DNA of 64,000 bases. It comes from CAVXNB01 sp963763085 (GTDB lineage: Bacteria > Actinomycetota > Acidimicrobiia > Acidimicrobiales > Bog-793). Shown one piece after another: positions 33,814-42,017 of this stretch. The number at the start of each line of letters is the position of its first letter. Position 1 is the stretch's first letter. A program made the position numbers and the translations under genes. Location of the stretch: contig CAVXNB010000004.1 in NCBI GenBank assembly GCA_963763085.1, forward strand, positions 372,001-436,000, written 5' to 3'. The notes beneath the pieces were generated by a model. It saw only the letters and a list, made by a program, of their open reading frames with translations. It did not search any database and was not told the DNA's origin.

Positions 33814-34725
33814 ATGGTGCAGCTCACGACCGCACTCGCGCCGCGCCGGTCGATCAGCTTCAAACTCAAGGCGTACGCGGCACTGACCAAGCCACGGATC
33901 ATCGAGCTGCTCCTCGTCACGACGCTCCCCACGATGGTCGTGGCCGACCGGGGGATTCCGAAGTGGTGGCTGATCGTCGCCACCCTCGTCGGGGGCGCTC
34001 TCTCCGCCGGCGGTGCCAACGCCGCCAACATGGTCGTCGACCGCGACATCGACGCCGTCATGCACCGGACGCGGCACCGGCCGATCGTCACCGGGGCGGT
34101 CACGCCGAGGGCCGCCGCCATCTTCGCGGTCTTCCTGGAGGCAGCCGCATTCGTGCTGCTGTGGCGGGCGGTCAATCTCTTTTCGGCGCTGCTCGCTCTG
34201 GGTGCCGCGCTGTTCTACGTCTTCGTCTACTCGATCGGACTCAAGCGACGCTCGACGCAGAACATCGTCATCGGCGGGGCCGCGGGTGCCGTGCCCGTGC
34301 TCGTCGGCTGGACGGCGGTCACCGGTCACCTCGCTTGGCCGGCGGTGGTCCTGTTCGCGATGATCGTGATCTGGACGCCGTCGCACTTCTGGGCGCTGGC
34401 GTTGCGCTACCGCGACGATTACAAGGCCGCCAGCGTGCCGATGCTTCCGGCGGTGGCCCCGTTCGACCGGGTCTCGCGCCAGATCATCGTCTACTCGGTC
34501 GCCCTCGTCGCCTGCTCGTTCCTGTTCGGCGTCGTCGACCACTCAGGGTGGATCTACTGGGCGGCGGCGGGCCTCGCCGGCGCTCTGTACCTGGCCGACG
34601 CCGTGCGCCTACGCCGCGAAGAGGGCACCCCGAAGAGCGCCATGCGGTTGTTCACGTACTCGATCACCTACGTCACGGTCGTCTTCGTGGCGATGGCGGT
34701 CGACGTGCTCGTCCGCTACCACTGA
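33814..34725 (+). CDS. ctaB: Protoheme IX farnesyltransferase (heme O synthase)
   Basis: 303 residues, UbiA superfamily, with about eight or nine TM helices. The first Asp-rich motif is NAANMVVDRDIDAVMHRTRHRPI and the second is in ALRYRDDYKAASVPMLP, which together bind Mg and farnesyl diphosphate. It adds the farnesyl tail to heme B; CtaA, encoded divergently, performs the next step. ATG 33814 was chosen because the 37 codons upstream in frame are not family-like and a promoter lies there. Confidence 0.92.
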   Translation: MVQLTTALAPRRSISFKLKAYAALTKPRIIELLLVTTLPTMVVADRGIPKWWLIVATLVGGALSAGGANAANMVVDRDIDAVMHRTRHRPIVTGAVTPRAAAIFAVFLEAAAFVLLWRAVNLFSALLALGAALFYVFVYSIGLKRRSTQNIVIGGAAGAVPVLVGWTAVTGHLAWPAVVLFAMIVIWTPSHFWALALRYRDDYKAASVPMLPAVAPFDRVSRQIIVYSVALVACSFLFGVVDHSGWIYWAAAGLAGALYLADAVRLRREEGTPKSAMRLFTYSITYVTVVFVAMAVDVLVRYH

Positions 34726-34726
34726 G

Positions 34727-35452
34727 TCATTCCCACCTGAAGCTGAAGGCCGCGACGGCCGGCGCGATCACGGCCCACGCTGCCAGCACGACCCACGACT
34801 CGAGCGGCACGCCCGCACCGGCTCCGAGCGTCGGGTGGAGCGCGTCCGAGAGGGCAGCGGTCGGGAGCAGTCGGGCGAACGCGGCGAGACCGCCGAGCTT
34901 CTCCAGCGGGAAGATGACCCCGCCGATGAGCAGGAGGATGACATAGACGCCGTTCGCCGCCGCCAGCGTCACCTCGGCCCGGAGCGCGCCCGCCATCGCG
35001 AGACCGATCCCCGCGAACGCGATCGTCGCCAGCAGCACGGCGATGATGGCGAGTCCGGCGGCGGGGTGCGGCCGCCAGCCGAGCGCGAGTGAGACGCCGA
35101 CCAGGATCACGATCTGGGCGATCTCGACGGCGATGACCGAGACGATCTTCGCCGTGAGGAGCACCGGCCGGCCGAGTGGCGTGGAGCCCAGTCGTTTCAG
35201 GACGCCATAGCTGCGTTCGAACGCGGTGGCGATCCCGAGGCTGACCATCGCCGTGGACATGACCGCGAGCGCGAGCACGCCGGGAGCGAGGAAGTCCACC
35301 CGGTGCGGGGTGCCAGTGGGCAGCACCGGAACGAGGGTGAAGAACACGAGGAGCACGACGGGTATGCCGAGCGTGACGAGCAGCGTTTCCCCGCGCTCGA
35401 GGGTCATGCGGGTTTCCGCACCGACCTGTGCCCGCAGCGCCCTGGAGCTCAC
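34727..35452 (-). CDS. ABC-2 type exporter permease
   Basis: 241 residues, six TM helices, ABC-2 fold: ETLLVTLGIPVVLLVFF, FLAPGVLALAVMSTAMVSLGIATAFERSYGVLKRL and a late LLLIGGVIFPLEKL. The phrase FERSYGVLKRLGSTPL is typical of daunorubicin-type (DrrB-like) and related drug or lipid exporters. It pairs with the ATPase encoded immediately upstream with a four-base overlap. Genes of this type often sit next to ctaA/ctaB in actinobacteria; the substrate is unknown. It ends one base from the convergent ctaB stop. Confidence 0.85.
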   Translation of the reverse strand: MSSRALRAQVGAETRMTLERGETLLVTLGIPVVLLVFFTLVPVLPTGTPHRVDFLAPGVLALAVMSTAMVSLGIATAFERSYGVLKRLGSTPLGRPVLLTAKIVSVIAVEIAQIVILVGVSLALGWRPHPAAGLAIIAVLLATIAFAGIGLAMAGALRAEVTLAAANGVYVILLLIGGVIFPLEKLGGLAAFARLLPTAALSDALHPTLGAGAGVPLESWVVLAAWAVIAPAVAAFSFRWE

Positions 35453-36405
35453 GCCCGGCTCCGGCCCCTGCGACCTCGTCTGGGGGAGTCCGAGCCCGCC
35501 GGCGCATTGACGGCGGAACCGGTCAGCCGGAGGAAGACGTCCTCGAGCCGCTGCCGTCCGGCCCGGAGGTCGCCGAGCGCGAGGTCCCGCTCCGCCAGCC
35601 AGGCGGTGAGCGCGGCGACGAGAGCGGGCGCCGGCGGGGCGGCGACGAGGTACTCGCCGGGAGGGCCCTCCGTGACGGGCACGCCGAGACGCTCGGCGAG
35701 CTCATCGACCGCGAGGCCCGGCTCCGCAGCAAAACGAAGCTCTTCCGCCCCACCCTGGATCTCCCCCTGACGCCCCGCGGCGACGACCTTGCCGTGATCG
35801 ACGATCACCACCCGGTCCGCCAGACGTTGCACCTCGTCGAGCTCGTGGCTCGTGAGGATCACGCATACGCCGGCCCCCCGCAGGCCGGCGACCACTTCGC
35901 GCACGGCGATCCGGCCGGCCGGGTCGACTCCGGCGGTCGGCTCGTCGAGGAAGGCGACGCTGGGTCGGCCGACGAGGGCGAGGGCCAACGCGAGCCGCTG
36001 CTGCTCGCCGCCGGAGAGACGCTTGAACGGCGTGTGCGCCACCGACCGCAGACCGACGAGATCGAGTAGCTCGTCGGGATCCTGTGGGTCCTCGTAGTAG
36101 GAGGCGAAGAGCCGCACGGCGCGCTCCGCGCTCATGATCGGGTAGATCCCGCCGCGCTGGAGAACCACGCCGATCCGAGCCGTCAGCTTTCGGTGGTCGG
36201 TCCAGGGATCGAGCCCAAGCACCCGCACGGCGCCGGCGTCGGGGCGCCGGTAGCCCTCGAGCGTCTCGACGGTCGTGGTCTTTCCGGCGCCGTTCGGGCC
36301 GAGGAGGGCGACGACCTCGCCCGCGTCGGCGTCGAAGCTCACACCGTCGACGGCGACGAGGGTTCCGTAACGAACGACCAGGTGCTCGACCTCAACCGCG
36401 GGCAA
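35449..36405 (-). CDS. ABC-2 type exporter ATP-binding protein
   Basis: 318 residues. Walker A GPNGAGKTTT, signature LSGGEQQRLALA, Walker B VAFLDEPTAGVDP and the switch His in LTSHELDEV are all present. The C-terminal 90 residues (after about 210) match the accessory domain of DrrA/CcmA-like exporters and end in an Arg-rich tail. It drives the permease encoded downstream. The RR gene follows three bases beyond its start on the same strand, so the four genes 34727-38681 could form one transcript. Confidence 0.88.
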   Translation of the reverse strand: MPAVEVEHLVVRYGTLVAVDGVSFDADAGEVVALLGPNGAGKTTTVETLEGYRRPDAGAVRVLGLDPWTDHRKLTARIGVVLQRGGIYPIMSAERAVRLFASYYEDPQDPDELLDLVGLRSVAHTPFKRLSGGEQQRLALALALVGRPSVAFLDEPTAGVDPAGRIAVREVVAGLRGAGVCVILTSHELDEVQRLADRVVIVDHGKVVAAGRQGEIQGGAEELRFAAEPGLAVDELAERLGVPVTEGPPGEYLVAAPPAPALVAALTAWLAERDLALGDLRAGRQRLEDVFLRLTGSAVNAPAGSDSPRRGRRGRSRA

Positions 36406-36408
36406 ATG

Positions 36409-37428
36409 TCAGCGCCGCGGCGACTCGAAACGGTAGCCGAGGCCGCGAATCGTCGTGATCAGCACGGGCTTGGACGGGTCTTCCTCGATCCGCGACCGCA
36501 GCCGCTTTATGTGCACGTCGAGCGTCTTGGTGTCTCCGACGTAGTCCATCCCCCAGACCCGGTCGATCAGCGTGTCCCGGGTCACGACGCGGCCCGGGTT
36601 GCCGAGCAGCATCTCCAGCAGTTCGAACTCCTTCAGCGGGAGCTTGATCTCCTCGTCGCGCACGATGCACTCGTGCCGTCCGAGGTCCAGCACGACATCG
36701 CCCACCTGGAGGATCTCGTCCGGCCGGGGCGCTGAGACCGCCGGCGACCGCCCGCCGTTGCGCGGCGCAGGTCCGCTCGCCGGCGCCCAGGAGGGCTCTG
36801 CCTGGTCGGTGCCGTTGGCGACTGGGACTCGCCGGTCCGCTCCGCTGGCGATGGTCGGTCCGAGCGTCGGAGTAGACACCCGCGGCGCGCCGGCGTACGG
36901 GCCCGGTGTGCGGCGCAGCACGGCTCGCATCCGAGAAACGAGCTCGTGCACGCGGTAGGGCTTCGCGACGTAGTCGTCCGCACCGACCTCGAGGCCGACG
37001 ACGGTGTCGAGCTCCGTGGACTTGGCGGTCACCATGATGATCGGCACCGCAGACCCGGCCCGGATGGCCCGGCAGACGTCGATGCCGGACAGCCTGGGGA
37101 GCATCACGTCGAGGAGCACGAGGTCGGGTCTGTCGGCTTCGAACCGTTCGAGGGCTTCGACCCCGTCGCGCGCCACGGTCACCGAGAAACCCTCCCTTTC
37201 GAGGTTCACGGTCAGCGCGTCCACGAACGACTCCGCGTCCTCGACGACGAGCACCCGCGCGGGAGGAGCGGCGCGATCGTCCTCGGCACCCGTGTCGGCC
37301 GAGAAGCCTGTGGGAATCGGCGCCGGCGGCTGTTCCGCCCTGGACGGAGCTCGCTGGTCCCATCTCCCTGCGGCGCGGTTTCGCTCGCTCGAGAGCGTGC
37401 CGGCACCTCGTCGCTGGTGGTTGGTCAC
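36409..37428 (-). CDS. OmpR/PhoB-family response regulator (RegX3-like)
   Basis: 339 residues. A Ser/Arg/Pro-rich N-terminal extension of about 55 residues precedes the receiver domain: acidic pair in VLVVEDAESF, phospho-acceptor Asp in LVLLDVMLPRLSG, Lys in DYVAKPY. A long disordered linker of about 75 residues then leads to the winged-helix DNA-binding domain (LKEFELLEMLLGNPGRVVTRDTLIDRVWG...DVHIKRLRSRIEEDP). Both the extension and the linker are unusual for RegX3/PhoB proteins, which are near 230 residues. With the kinase upstream and phoU nearby it probably controls phosphate starvation genes. GTG 37428 overlaps the kinase stop. Confidence 0.85.
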   Translation of the reverse strand: MTNHQRRGAGTLSSERNRAAGRWDQRAPSRAEQPPAPIPTGFSADTGAEDDRAAPPARVLVVEDAESFVDALTVNLEREGFSVTVARDGVEALERFEADRPDLVLLDVMLPRLSGIDVCRAIRAGSAVPIIMVTAKSTELDTVVGLEVGADDYVAKPYRVHELVSRMRAVLRRTPGPYAGAPRVSTPTLGPTIASGADRRVPVANGTDQAEPSWAPASGPAPRNGGRSPAVSAPRPDEILQVGDVVLDLGRHECIVRDEEIKLPLKEFELLEMLLGNPGRVVTRDTLIDRVWGMDYVGDTKTLDVHIKRLRSRIEEDPSKPVLITTIRGLGYRFESPRR

Positions 37429-38681
37429 AGGTCGGTCCTCTGTTGGCGGGGGAGCCTCAAGGTGAACGTCGAGCCCTCTCCCTCGCGGGATTCGACCTGG
37501 ACGCTCCCCCGATGATTTGCGGCCACGTGCCGGACGATAGCCAGTCCGAGGCCTGTCCCGCCGGTTGAGCGGCTGCGACCTGCGTCGACGCGGTAGAAAC
37601 GCTCGAAGATCCGCTCGAGGTCGCGCGAGGGGATACCCACCCCCTGGTCTTCGACGACGATCACAGCCTCGTCTCCCTCGGCCCGGCCGATGCACCGGAC
37701 GCGGCTCGCCTGGGGAGAGAACTTCACCGCGTTCTCCAGCAGGCTGTACACCGCCGAAGTCAGTTGCCGCCGATCGCCGAGCACGACCACCTGGGGGTGG
37801 GGCTCCTCCAGCTTGACCTCGATCTGCCGTTGACTCGAAGCCTCCTTGACGCGTTCGGCCGCCTCGGCCATGACGAGGTTGATCGGCACCGGCTCCCTCG
37901 GAGGCGACTCCTCGTTCTCGATGCGCGACAGGTCGAGGAGGTCGTCGATGACCCTGCTGATCCGAAAGGCCTCGGTGTGGATCCGTTGGGCGAGACGGTG
38001 GGCCACCTGCGGCTCGTTCTCGGAGAGCAGTGTCTCGGCGAGCAGGCCGAGGGCGCCCATCGGGGTCTTCAGCTCGTGGCTGACGTTGGCGACGAAGTCC
38101 CGCCGGACGTCCTCGAGCCGGCGGCGCTCGGAGACGTCCTCGATGACCGCGATCACGCCGAGAGCGCGTTGGCCGTTGTCGATGCTCTCGGTGCGCACGA
38201 CCAGCGTTCGTCGGGGAGGGCCGTACAGCTCGAGAATTCGCTCCTCCCGAGACCCGGGTGCCGTCTCGGCGAGAAGCTCGTCGACGGCCTGGGCGGCGAG
38301 CGCGTCCCCGTGACGGCTCCCCATGAGCGCGACGGCCTTGCTGTTGCGGAACACGGTCTCGCCGCGCTCGTCCGTGACGATCACGGCTTGCGGAAGCGTG
38401 TCGAGCGCGCGGCGGAGCCGGATCGCCTCTGCGCTGGCCTCGGCCACGGCTTCGGTTGCCCTGTCGGTCGCCCGCTCGACGTGGGTGAGGACCTCCTCGA
38501 GGTCCCGCGGCTCCTTCGGCGGAGCCTCGGCCCCGAGCCGCGATGCGAGCGCTTGGAGCCGCTGGCGCAGCCCGCGGCGACCTCGGCGGGCCGCCACAAC
38601 GGCCGACGCGGCCATGAGCGCGAGCACGACGGCGGCTGCGATAACGACGTCGAGCACCTTCACATGAAGGACGGTCTCCAC
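37425..38681 (-). CDS. Sensor histidine kinase (SenX3/PhoR-like)
   Basis: 418 residues. One N-terminal TM helix (about 9-30), a coiled segment, then a PAS domain (ALDTLPQAVIVTDERGETVFRN) and the kinase core: phospho-His in DFVANVSHELKTPMGAL, N box LLENAVKFSP, G1 DQGVGIPSRD, F box FERFYRVD, G2 GGTGLGLAIV. The single TM helix without an external sensor is characteristic of SenX3, which senses phosphate through PhoU and the Pst transporter rather than directly. The start is GTG 38681. It is divergent from the secretion operon, with 175 bases between. Confidence 0.88.
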   Translation of the reverse strand: METVLHVKVLDVVIAAAVVLALMAASAVVAARRGRRGLRQRLQALASRLGAEAPPKEPRDLEEVLTHVERATDRATEAVAEASAEAIRLRRALDTLPQAVIVTDERGETVFRNSKAVALMGSRHGDALAAQAVDELLAETAPGSREERILELYGPPRRTLVVRTESIDNGQRALGVIAVIEDVSERRRLEDVRRDFVANVSHELKTPMGALGLLAETLLSENEPQVAHRLAQRIHTEAFRISRVIDDLLDLSRIENEESPPREPVPINLVMAEAAERVKEASSQRQIEVKLEEPHPQVVVLGDRRQLTSAVYSLLENAVKFSPQASRVRCIGRAEGDEAVIVVEDQGVGIPSRDLERIFERFYRVDAGRSRSTGGTGLGLAIVRHVAANHRGSVQVESREGEGSTFTLRLPRQQRTDL

Positions 38682-38785
38682 TCGCTAAGCATTGCAGGCC
38701 CCGAGCGCCGCGGTTCGCTCCGGGTCCGGCGGCGCCGGGCCGGTAGGTGTGGCGGTAGTCGCCTCGACAAGTCTCAAAGGGCCGG

Positions 38786-38825
38786 TCAGCCGAGGCTGAC
38801 ACCGGCGAATCGCCGGTCCTCGGCC
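38786..38825 (+). promoter_or_regulatory. Mutually exclusive hairpins in the leader of the secretion operon
   Basis: Hairpin 1: GTCAGCC-GA-GGCTGAC (38786-38801, perfect). Hairpin 2: CCGGCGA-A-TCGCCGG (38803-38817, perfect), which can be enclosed by GCCGAGG (38790-38796) pairing with CCTCGGC (38819-38825). The outer stem and hairpin 1 compete for the same bases, as in an attenuator or RNA switch. It ends about 30 bases before the first gene. No known riboswitch consensus was recognised. Confidence 0.5.
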
Positions 38826-38856
38826 TGCACGAATCCGCCGTTCGGAAGGTAGGCCG

Positions 38857-39165
38857 ATGACCGCCTCACCGCTTGTCTTGATGCTCGCCGGCGTCGTATC
38901 GATGAACCCGAGCGCTTCGGCGCTGCCGGGACGGTCGACTATCCAACAGCTCACCAACGGCCTCGGCTGGTGGGCCCTGGTCGCGGCCCTGGTCGGGCTC
39001 GTCCTCGGTGCGGCGGCGTGGGCCCTCGGAAGCCACACGAACAACTACCAGTACGCCACGACCGGCCGGAAGGCGGTGCTCGTCTCCGGAGCCGCCGCCC
39101 TCGTCATCGGGGCGGCGCCGACCCTTGTCAATTTCTTGTTCGAGGCCGGCCATGGGATTCACTGA
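38857..39165 (+). CDS. DUF6112-like small membrane protein (VirB2/TrbC-like)
   Basis: 102 residues. A signal-like N-terminus is followed by two TM helices (about 38-60 and 72-92) with the connecting motif GSHTNNYQYATTGRKAVLVSGAAALVIGAAPTLVNFLF. The size and two-helix design match VirB2/TrbC pilin-type subunits and the actinobacterial DUF6112 family found at the head of SCO6880-type secretion loci. It may form the extracellular or channel-lining part of the apparatus. A GGAAGG ribosome site precedes ATG 38857. The next gene starts inside its 3' end. Confidence 0.75.
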   Translation: MTASPLVLMLAGVVSMNPSASALPGRSTIQQLTNGLGWWALVAALVGLVLGAAAWALGSHTNNYQYATTGRKAVLVSGAAALVIGAAPTLVNFLFEAGHGIH

Positions 39166-40654
39166 CCCGGTCCACCGTGTCGCGAGCCACGCGCACGCGC
39201 TCACCGGCACCCTCGCCCCGAAGGCGGGAGGCGGCGGAGGCATCGGAGGCATCCTCCGGACGATCGAGGGCACAGTCGGCGGTTTGTCCAACACGATCAC
39301 CAGCGTCTTCGACGGTCTCGGGGGCACGGGTCTCGCGGACGCCATCACGAAGGCAATCCTTGTAGGGTTCTTCCACCAGCTGCTGGTCTGGGTCGCGACC
39401 GGTGCCGCCTCGCTGGTGGGCGCGCTCGGCGCGGCGCTCTCGGCGAGTACCGAGCCCGTGCTCACAGGAAGGGCGTTCCGGAACGAATTCGCCGTCATGG
39501 CCGTCCTCAGCGCCGCCGTCGCACTGCCGCTTCTGGCGGCCGGGGCCATCCAGGCCATCGCCCGCCAGGAGCCGGGACCCCTGCTGCGCAGCGCGCTGAT
39601 GCGACTGCCCCTCGCTTTGCTTTTCACGGGAGTGAGCGTCCAGCTCGTGGCACTCGGGCTGGCGGCCACGGACCAGGCGAGCGCCATGATGCTCGACGCC
39701 GCCGGCGACCCGACGCACCGGTTGCTGCTGGGTCTTGTCGCCGGGCTCAGCCGCGGCGGCGGGCTCGGCCTGGCGGCCTTCGGCGGGTTCATGGTCGTGC
39801 TCGCTGCCGCGATCGTGTCGTTCGTGCTCTGGCTCGAGCTCGCCGTCCGCTCGGCAGCCATCGCCGCTGCCTCCTTGTTCCTGCCACTCGCGCTCGCCGG
39901 CTTGGCCTGGCCGGCGACCGCGCACTGGGCTCGCCGGCTCGGCGAGACCCTGGCCGCCCTCGTGCTCTCGAAGCTCGTGATCGCGGCCGTGCTCGCTCTC
40001 GCAGCCGGCCTGCTCGGAAGTTCGAGCGGCCTCGCAGGCGTCGTCGAGGGAATCGCCCTCCTCGCCATCGCCGGATTCGCCCCGTTCGCCTTGTTGAAGC
40101 TGGTACCGGCGATCGAGGCGGGAGCGACCGCCCACTTCGAGGGTCTCGGCCGGCGGTCCGTCCACGCCGCAGAGCGCCTCGGTTCGGGCGTCGCGAAGTG
40201 GGAGATCGCCGGCGTGGAGGAGATGGGATCGTTTGCCGGCGCCGCGCTAGGTGGTTCGAGCGCCGGCGGCAGCCCAGGCGGGGCCGGCAGTCCGGGCAGC
40301 CCAGGCGGGGCCGGCAGTCCGGCAGCCCAGGCGGGGCCGGCAGCCGGGCAGCCCTGTCGGCGCCGCCAGCCCCAGCGCCGCCGCCAGCCCCAGCGCCGCC
40401 GGCAGCCCCAGCGCCGCCGGCAGCCCCAGCGCGCGGGCGGCGGGCTCGGCCCGGGCGGCGGGCTCGGCCCGGGTGGTGGCCCTGGTGGCCTCGCTCCGTC
40501 CACCGCCCAGCTGGGCACGCCGGACGAGGGAGCGGAGGCATCTGTAGGTGCCCCGGGTCCGGTCTCGGGAGCCGCCGACAGCGACGGCGCCGATCAAGTG
40601 TCGTACGACCGTTGGGTGTCGGCGCTCGCCCGGAGGGACGACACTGATGACTGA
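39152..40654 (+). CDS. TrbL/VirB6-like polytopic membrane protein
   Basis: 500 residues. A Gly-rich N-terminus and an amphipathic stretch lead to about eight TM helices (residues 70-330), including LPLALLFTGVSVQLVALGLAATDQASAMM and LELAVRSAAIAAASLFLPLALAGLAWP, typical of the TrbL/VirB6 inner-membrane channel component in actinobacterial type IV-like systems. The cytoplasmic tail from about residue 365 is low complexity. There the frame reads RRRQPQ repeats, but a one-base loss in a 27-bp repeat at about 40320 and a gain near 40435 would convert this into a Pro/Ala-rich linker. It ends SYDRWVSALARRD. ATG 39152 overlaps the preceding stop. Confidence 0.78.
   Translation: MGFTDPVHRVASHAHALTGTLAPKAGGGGGIGGILRTIEGTVGGLSNTITSVFDGLGGTGLADAITKAILVGFFHQLLVWVATGAASLVGALGAALSASTEPVLTGRAFRNEFAVMAVLSAAVALPLLAAGAIQAIARQEPGPLLRSALMRLPLALLFTGVSVQLVALGLAATDQASAMMLDAAGDPTHRLLLGLVAGLSRGGGLGLAAFGGFMVVLAAAIVSFVLWLELAVRSAAIAAASLFLPLALAGLAWPATAHWARRLGETLAALVLSKLVIAAVLALAAGLLGSSSGLAGVVEGIALLAIAGFAPFALLKLVPAIEAGATAHFEGLGRRSVHAAERLGSGVAKWEIAGVEEMGSFAGAALGGSSAGGSPGGAGSPGSPGGAGSPAAQAGPAAGQPCRRRQPQRRRQPQRRRQPQRRRQPQRAGGGLGPGGGLGPGGGPGGLAPSTAQLGTPDEGAEASVGAPGPVSGAADSDGADQVSYDRWVSALARRDDTDD
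40270..40429 (+). repeat. Minisatellites in the TrbL-like tail (27-bp and 18-bp units)
   Basis: About three units of a 27-bp repeat (core cagcccaggcggggccggca, 40270-40350), the second lacking one G, are followed by four units of an 18-bp repeat (cgccgccgScagccccag, 40361-40429, the first unit 15 bp). Confidence 0.8.
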
Positions 40655-42017
40655 GGAACCTCCCCGCTACCAGATCGGTCCTCGGAGCCGGCGCGGTCTC
40701 GTGGCCGGCTGGCGAGGCGGGCAGTTGGCCGCCGTCGGCACGGGTCTCGTCACCGGCGTGTTGCTGCTCCGTTCCCTTGGCGGCACCGCCGGGGCGTTGC
40801 TCGCTCTCGTCGTGGTGGGCGCCACCGTGGCCTTCGCGACCTGGCCGCTCGCCGGACGGAGCGCCGAGCAATGGGCGCCGGTGGTCGCGTCGCACGTGGC
40901 CCATCAGTTGAGCGTCCCGCGCCGGCCACGGGGGCCGCTCTCCACCCTCGAGCTGGACGAGATCCCGATGAGCGTCGGCGGTCGGCGGATCGGGGTGGTC
41001 GTCGACAAGGCGGCAGGCACGTGGGCGGCGGCTGTGAGGGTCGGGGGGTCTGGTTTTGCGTTGGGGGACGAGACGGATCGAGCCCGCCGCGTCGCGGCCT
41101 GGTCCGCGGTTCTCGCGGCCCTGGCGCGCGAGGGTGGTGCGCTCCACCGCCTGCAGTGGGTGGCGCGGTGCCTGCCGGGCGGGTTCGACGACGCCGCTGA
41201 ACCTGAGGCCGCAGCCGATCGCGGGATCGCCGCCGCCAACTACAGCTCGTTGCTCGGGCACGCAGATCCAGGGCTGTGGCGACACGAGGTGCTCGTCGCC
41301 GTGAGCGTCCGGACGTCCTCGGGACCGGGCCGGCGCAGGGGCCGCGAGACGGCCGAGCGGATGGTCGGAGAGCTCGACGCACTCGAGCGGCGGTGCGTCG
41401 CGGCCGGCCTCGAGGTCGGTGGTGCCCTCTCGCCCGAGGCCCTCGCGGCCGTGATCCGGAGATCGACCGCGGTGGCCGGCGCCCCGATTGGGGTCGCCGA
41501 CCGTTGGCCGTGGCCGCTCGGGGTCGAAGCCGGCTGGTCGAGCGTGCGGACGGACGGCACCTGGCACGCCGTCTACTGGATCACGGAGTGGCCGAGGGGT
41601 GGCGTGGGGAGTGGTTTCCTTTTGCCGCTCTTGCTCGAGGGCGGGCTGCGGAGGACGATCGCGGTGACGATGGCACCGGTCGCCCCGCTCCGGGCGGTGC
41701 GCCGCGCCGAGCACGACCGGACGTCGGGCGCGGCCGACGCCGAGCTGAGGCGCCGGCACGGCTTCGCCGTCACCGCCCGTTCGCGCAACGAGCACGAGGC
41801 GACGACCCGCCGAGAGGCCGAGCTCGCCCAAGGCCACGCCGCCTTCCGCTTCACGGGTTACCTCGCCGTGACGGCTGACGACGAGACGGCCCTTGCCGCC
41901 GCCTGCGGGCGGATCGAGCAGACGGCCGCCCGCTCGCAACTGGAGCTCCACCGCCTGTTCGGTGCCCAGGAGGAGGCTTATACCTGCACCCTTCCGACGG
42001 GAAGGGGGTGCGCGTGA
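40647..42017 (+). CDS. SCO6880-family type IV secretion protein
   Basis: 456 residues. Two closely spaced N-terminal TM helices (about 25-65) precede a long soluble alpha/beta region with LDEIPMSVGGRRIGVVVDKAAGTW, YWITEWPRGGVGSGFLLPLLLEG and RREAELAQGHAAFRFTGYLAVTADD. This is the SCO6880 family of actinobacterial conjugation-like loci. It corresponds to the N-terminal half of VirB4-type proteins (compare TraC/VirB4 N domains) with the ATPase split off as the next gene. ATG 40647 lies inside the end of the TrbL-like gene, and the stop overlaps the ATPase start. Confidence 0.8.
   Translation: MTEEPPRYQIGPRSRRGLVAGWRGGQLAAVGTGLVTGVLLLRSLGGTAGALLALVVVGATVAFATWPLAGRSAEQWAPVVASHVAHQLSVPRRPRGPLSTLELDEIPMSVGGRRIGVVVDKAAGTWAAAVRVGGSGFALGDETDRARRVAAWSAVLAALAREGGALHRLQWVARCLPGGFDDAAEPEAAADRGIAAANYSSLLGHADPGLWRHEVLVAVSVRTSSGPGRRRGRETAERMVGELDALERRCVAAGLEVGGALSPEALAAVIRRSTAVAGAPIGVADRWPWPLGVEAGWSSVRTDGTWHAVYWITEWPRGGVGSGFLLPLLLEGGLRRTIAVTMAPVAPLRAVRRAEHDRTSGAADAELRRRHGFAVTARSRNEHEATTRREAELAQGHAAFRFTGYLAVTADDETALAAACGRIEQTAARSQLELHRLFGAQEEAYTCTLPTGRGCA

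Noticed and set aside
36409..38802. A single 797-residue open frame on the minus strand covering both regulator and kinase
   Set aside because: Its first 450 residues are the antisense-frame shadow of the kinase gene (Arg/Gly-rich, no domains); only the part after 37428 is the response regulator.
38786..38825. A c-di-AMP or cobalamin riboswitch
   Set aside because: The hairpins lack the conserved core sequences of those classes that I can recall.
40361..40429. A CRISPR-like array
   Set aside because: The 18-bp units are contiguous with no spacers and lie in frame within a coding sequence; they are a minisatellite.
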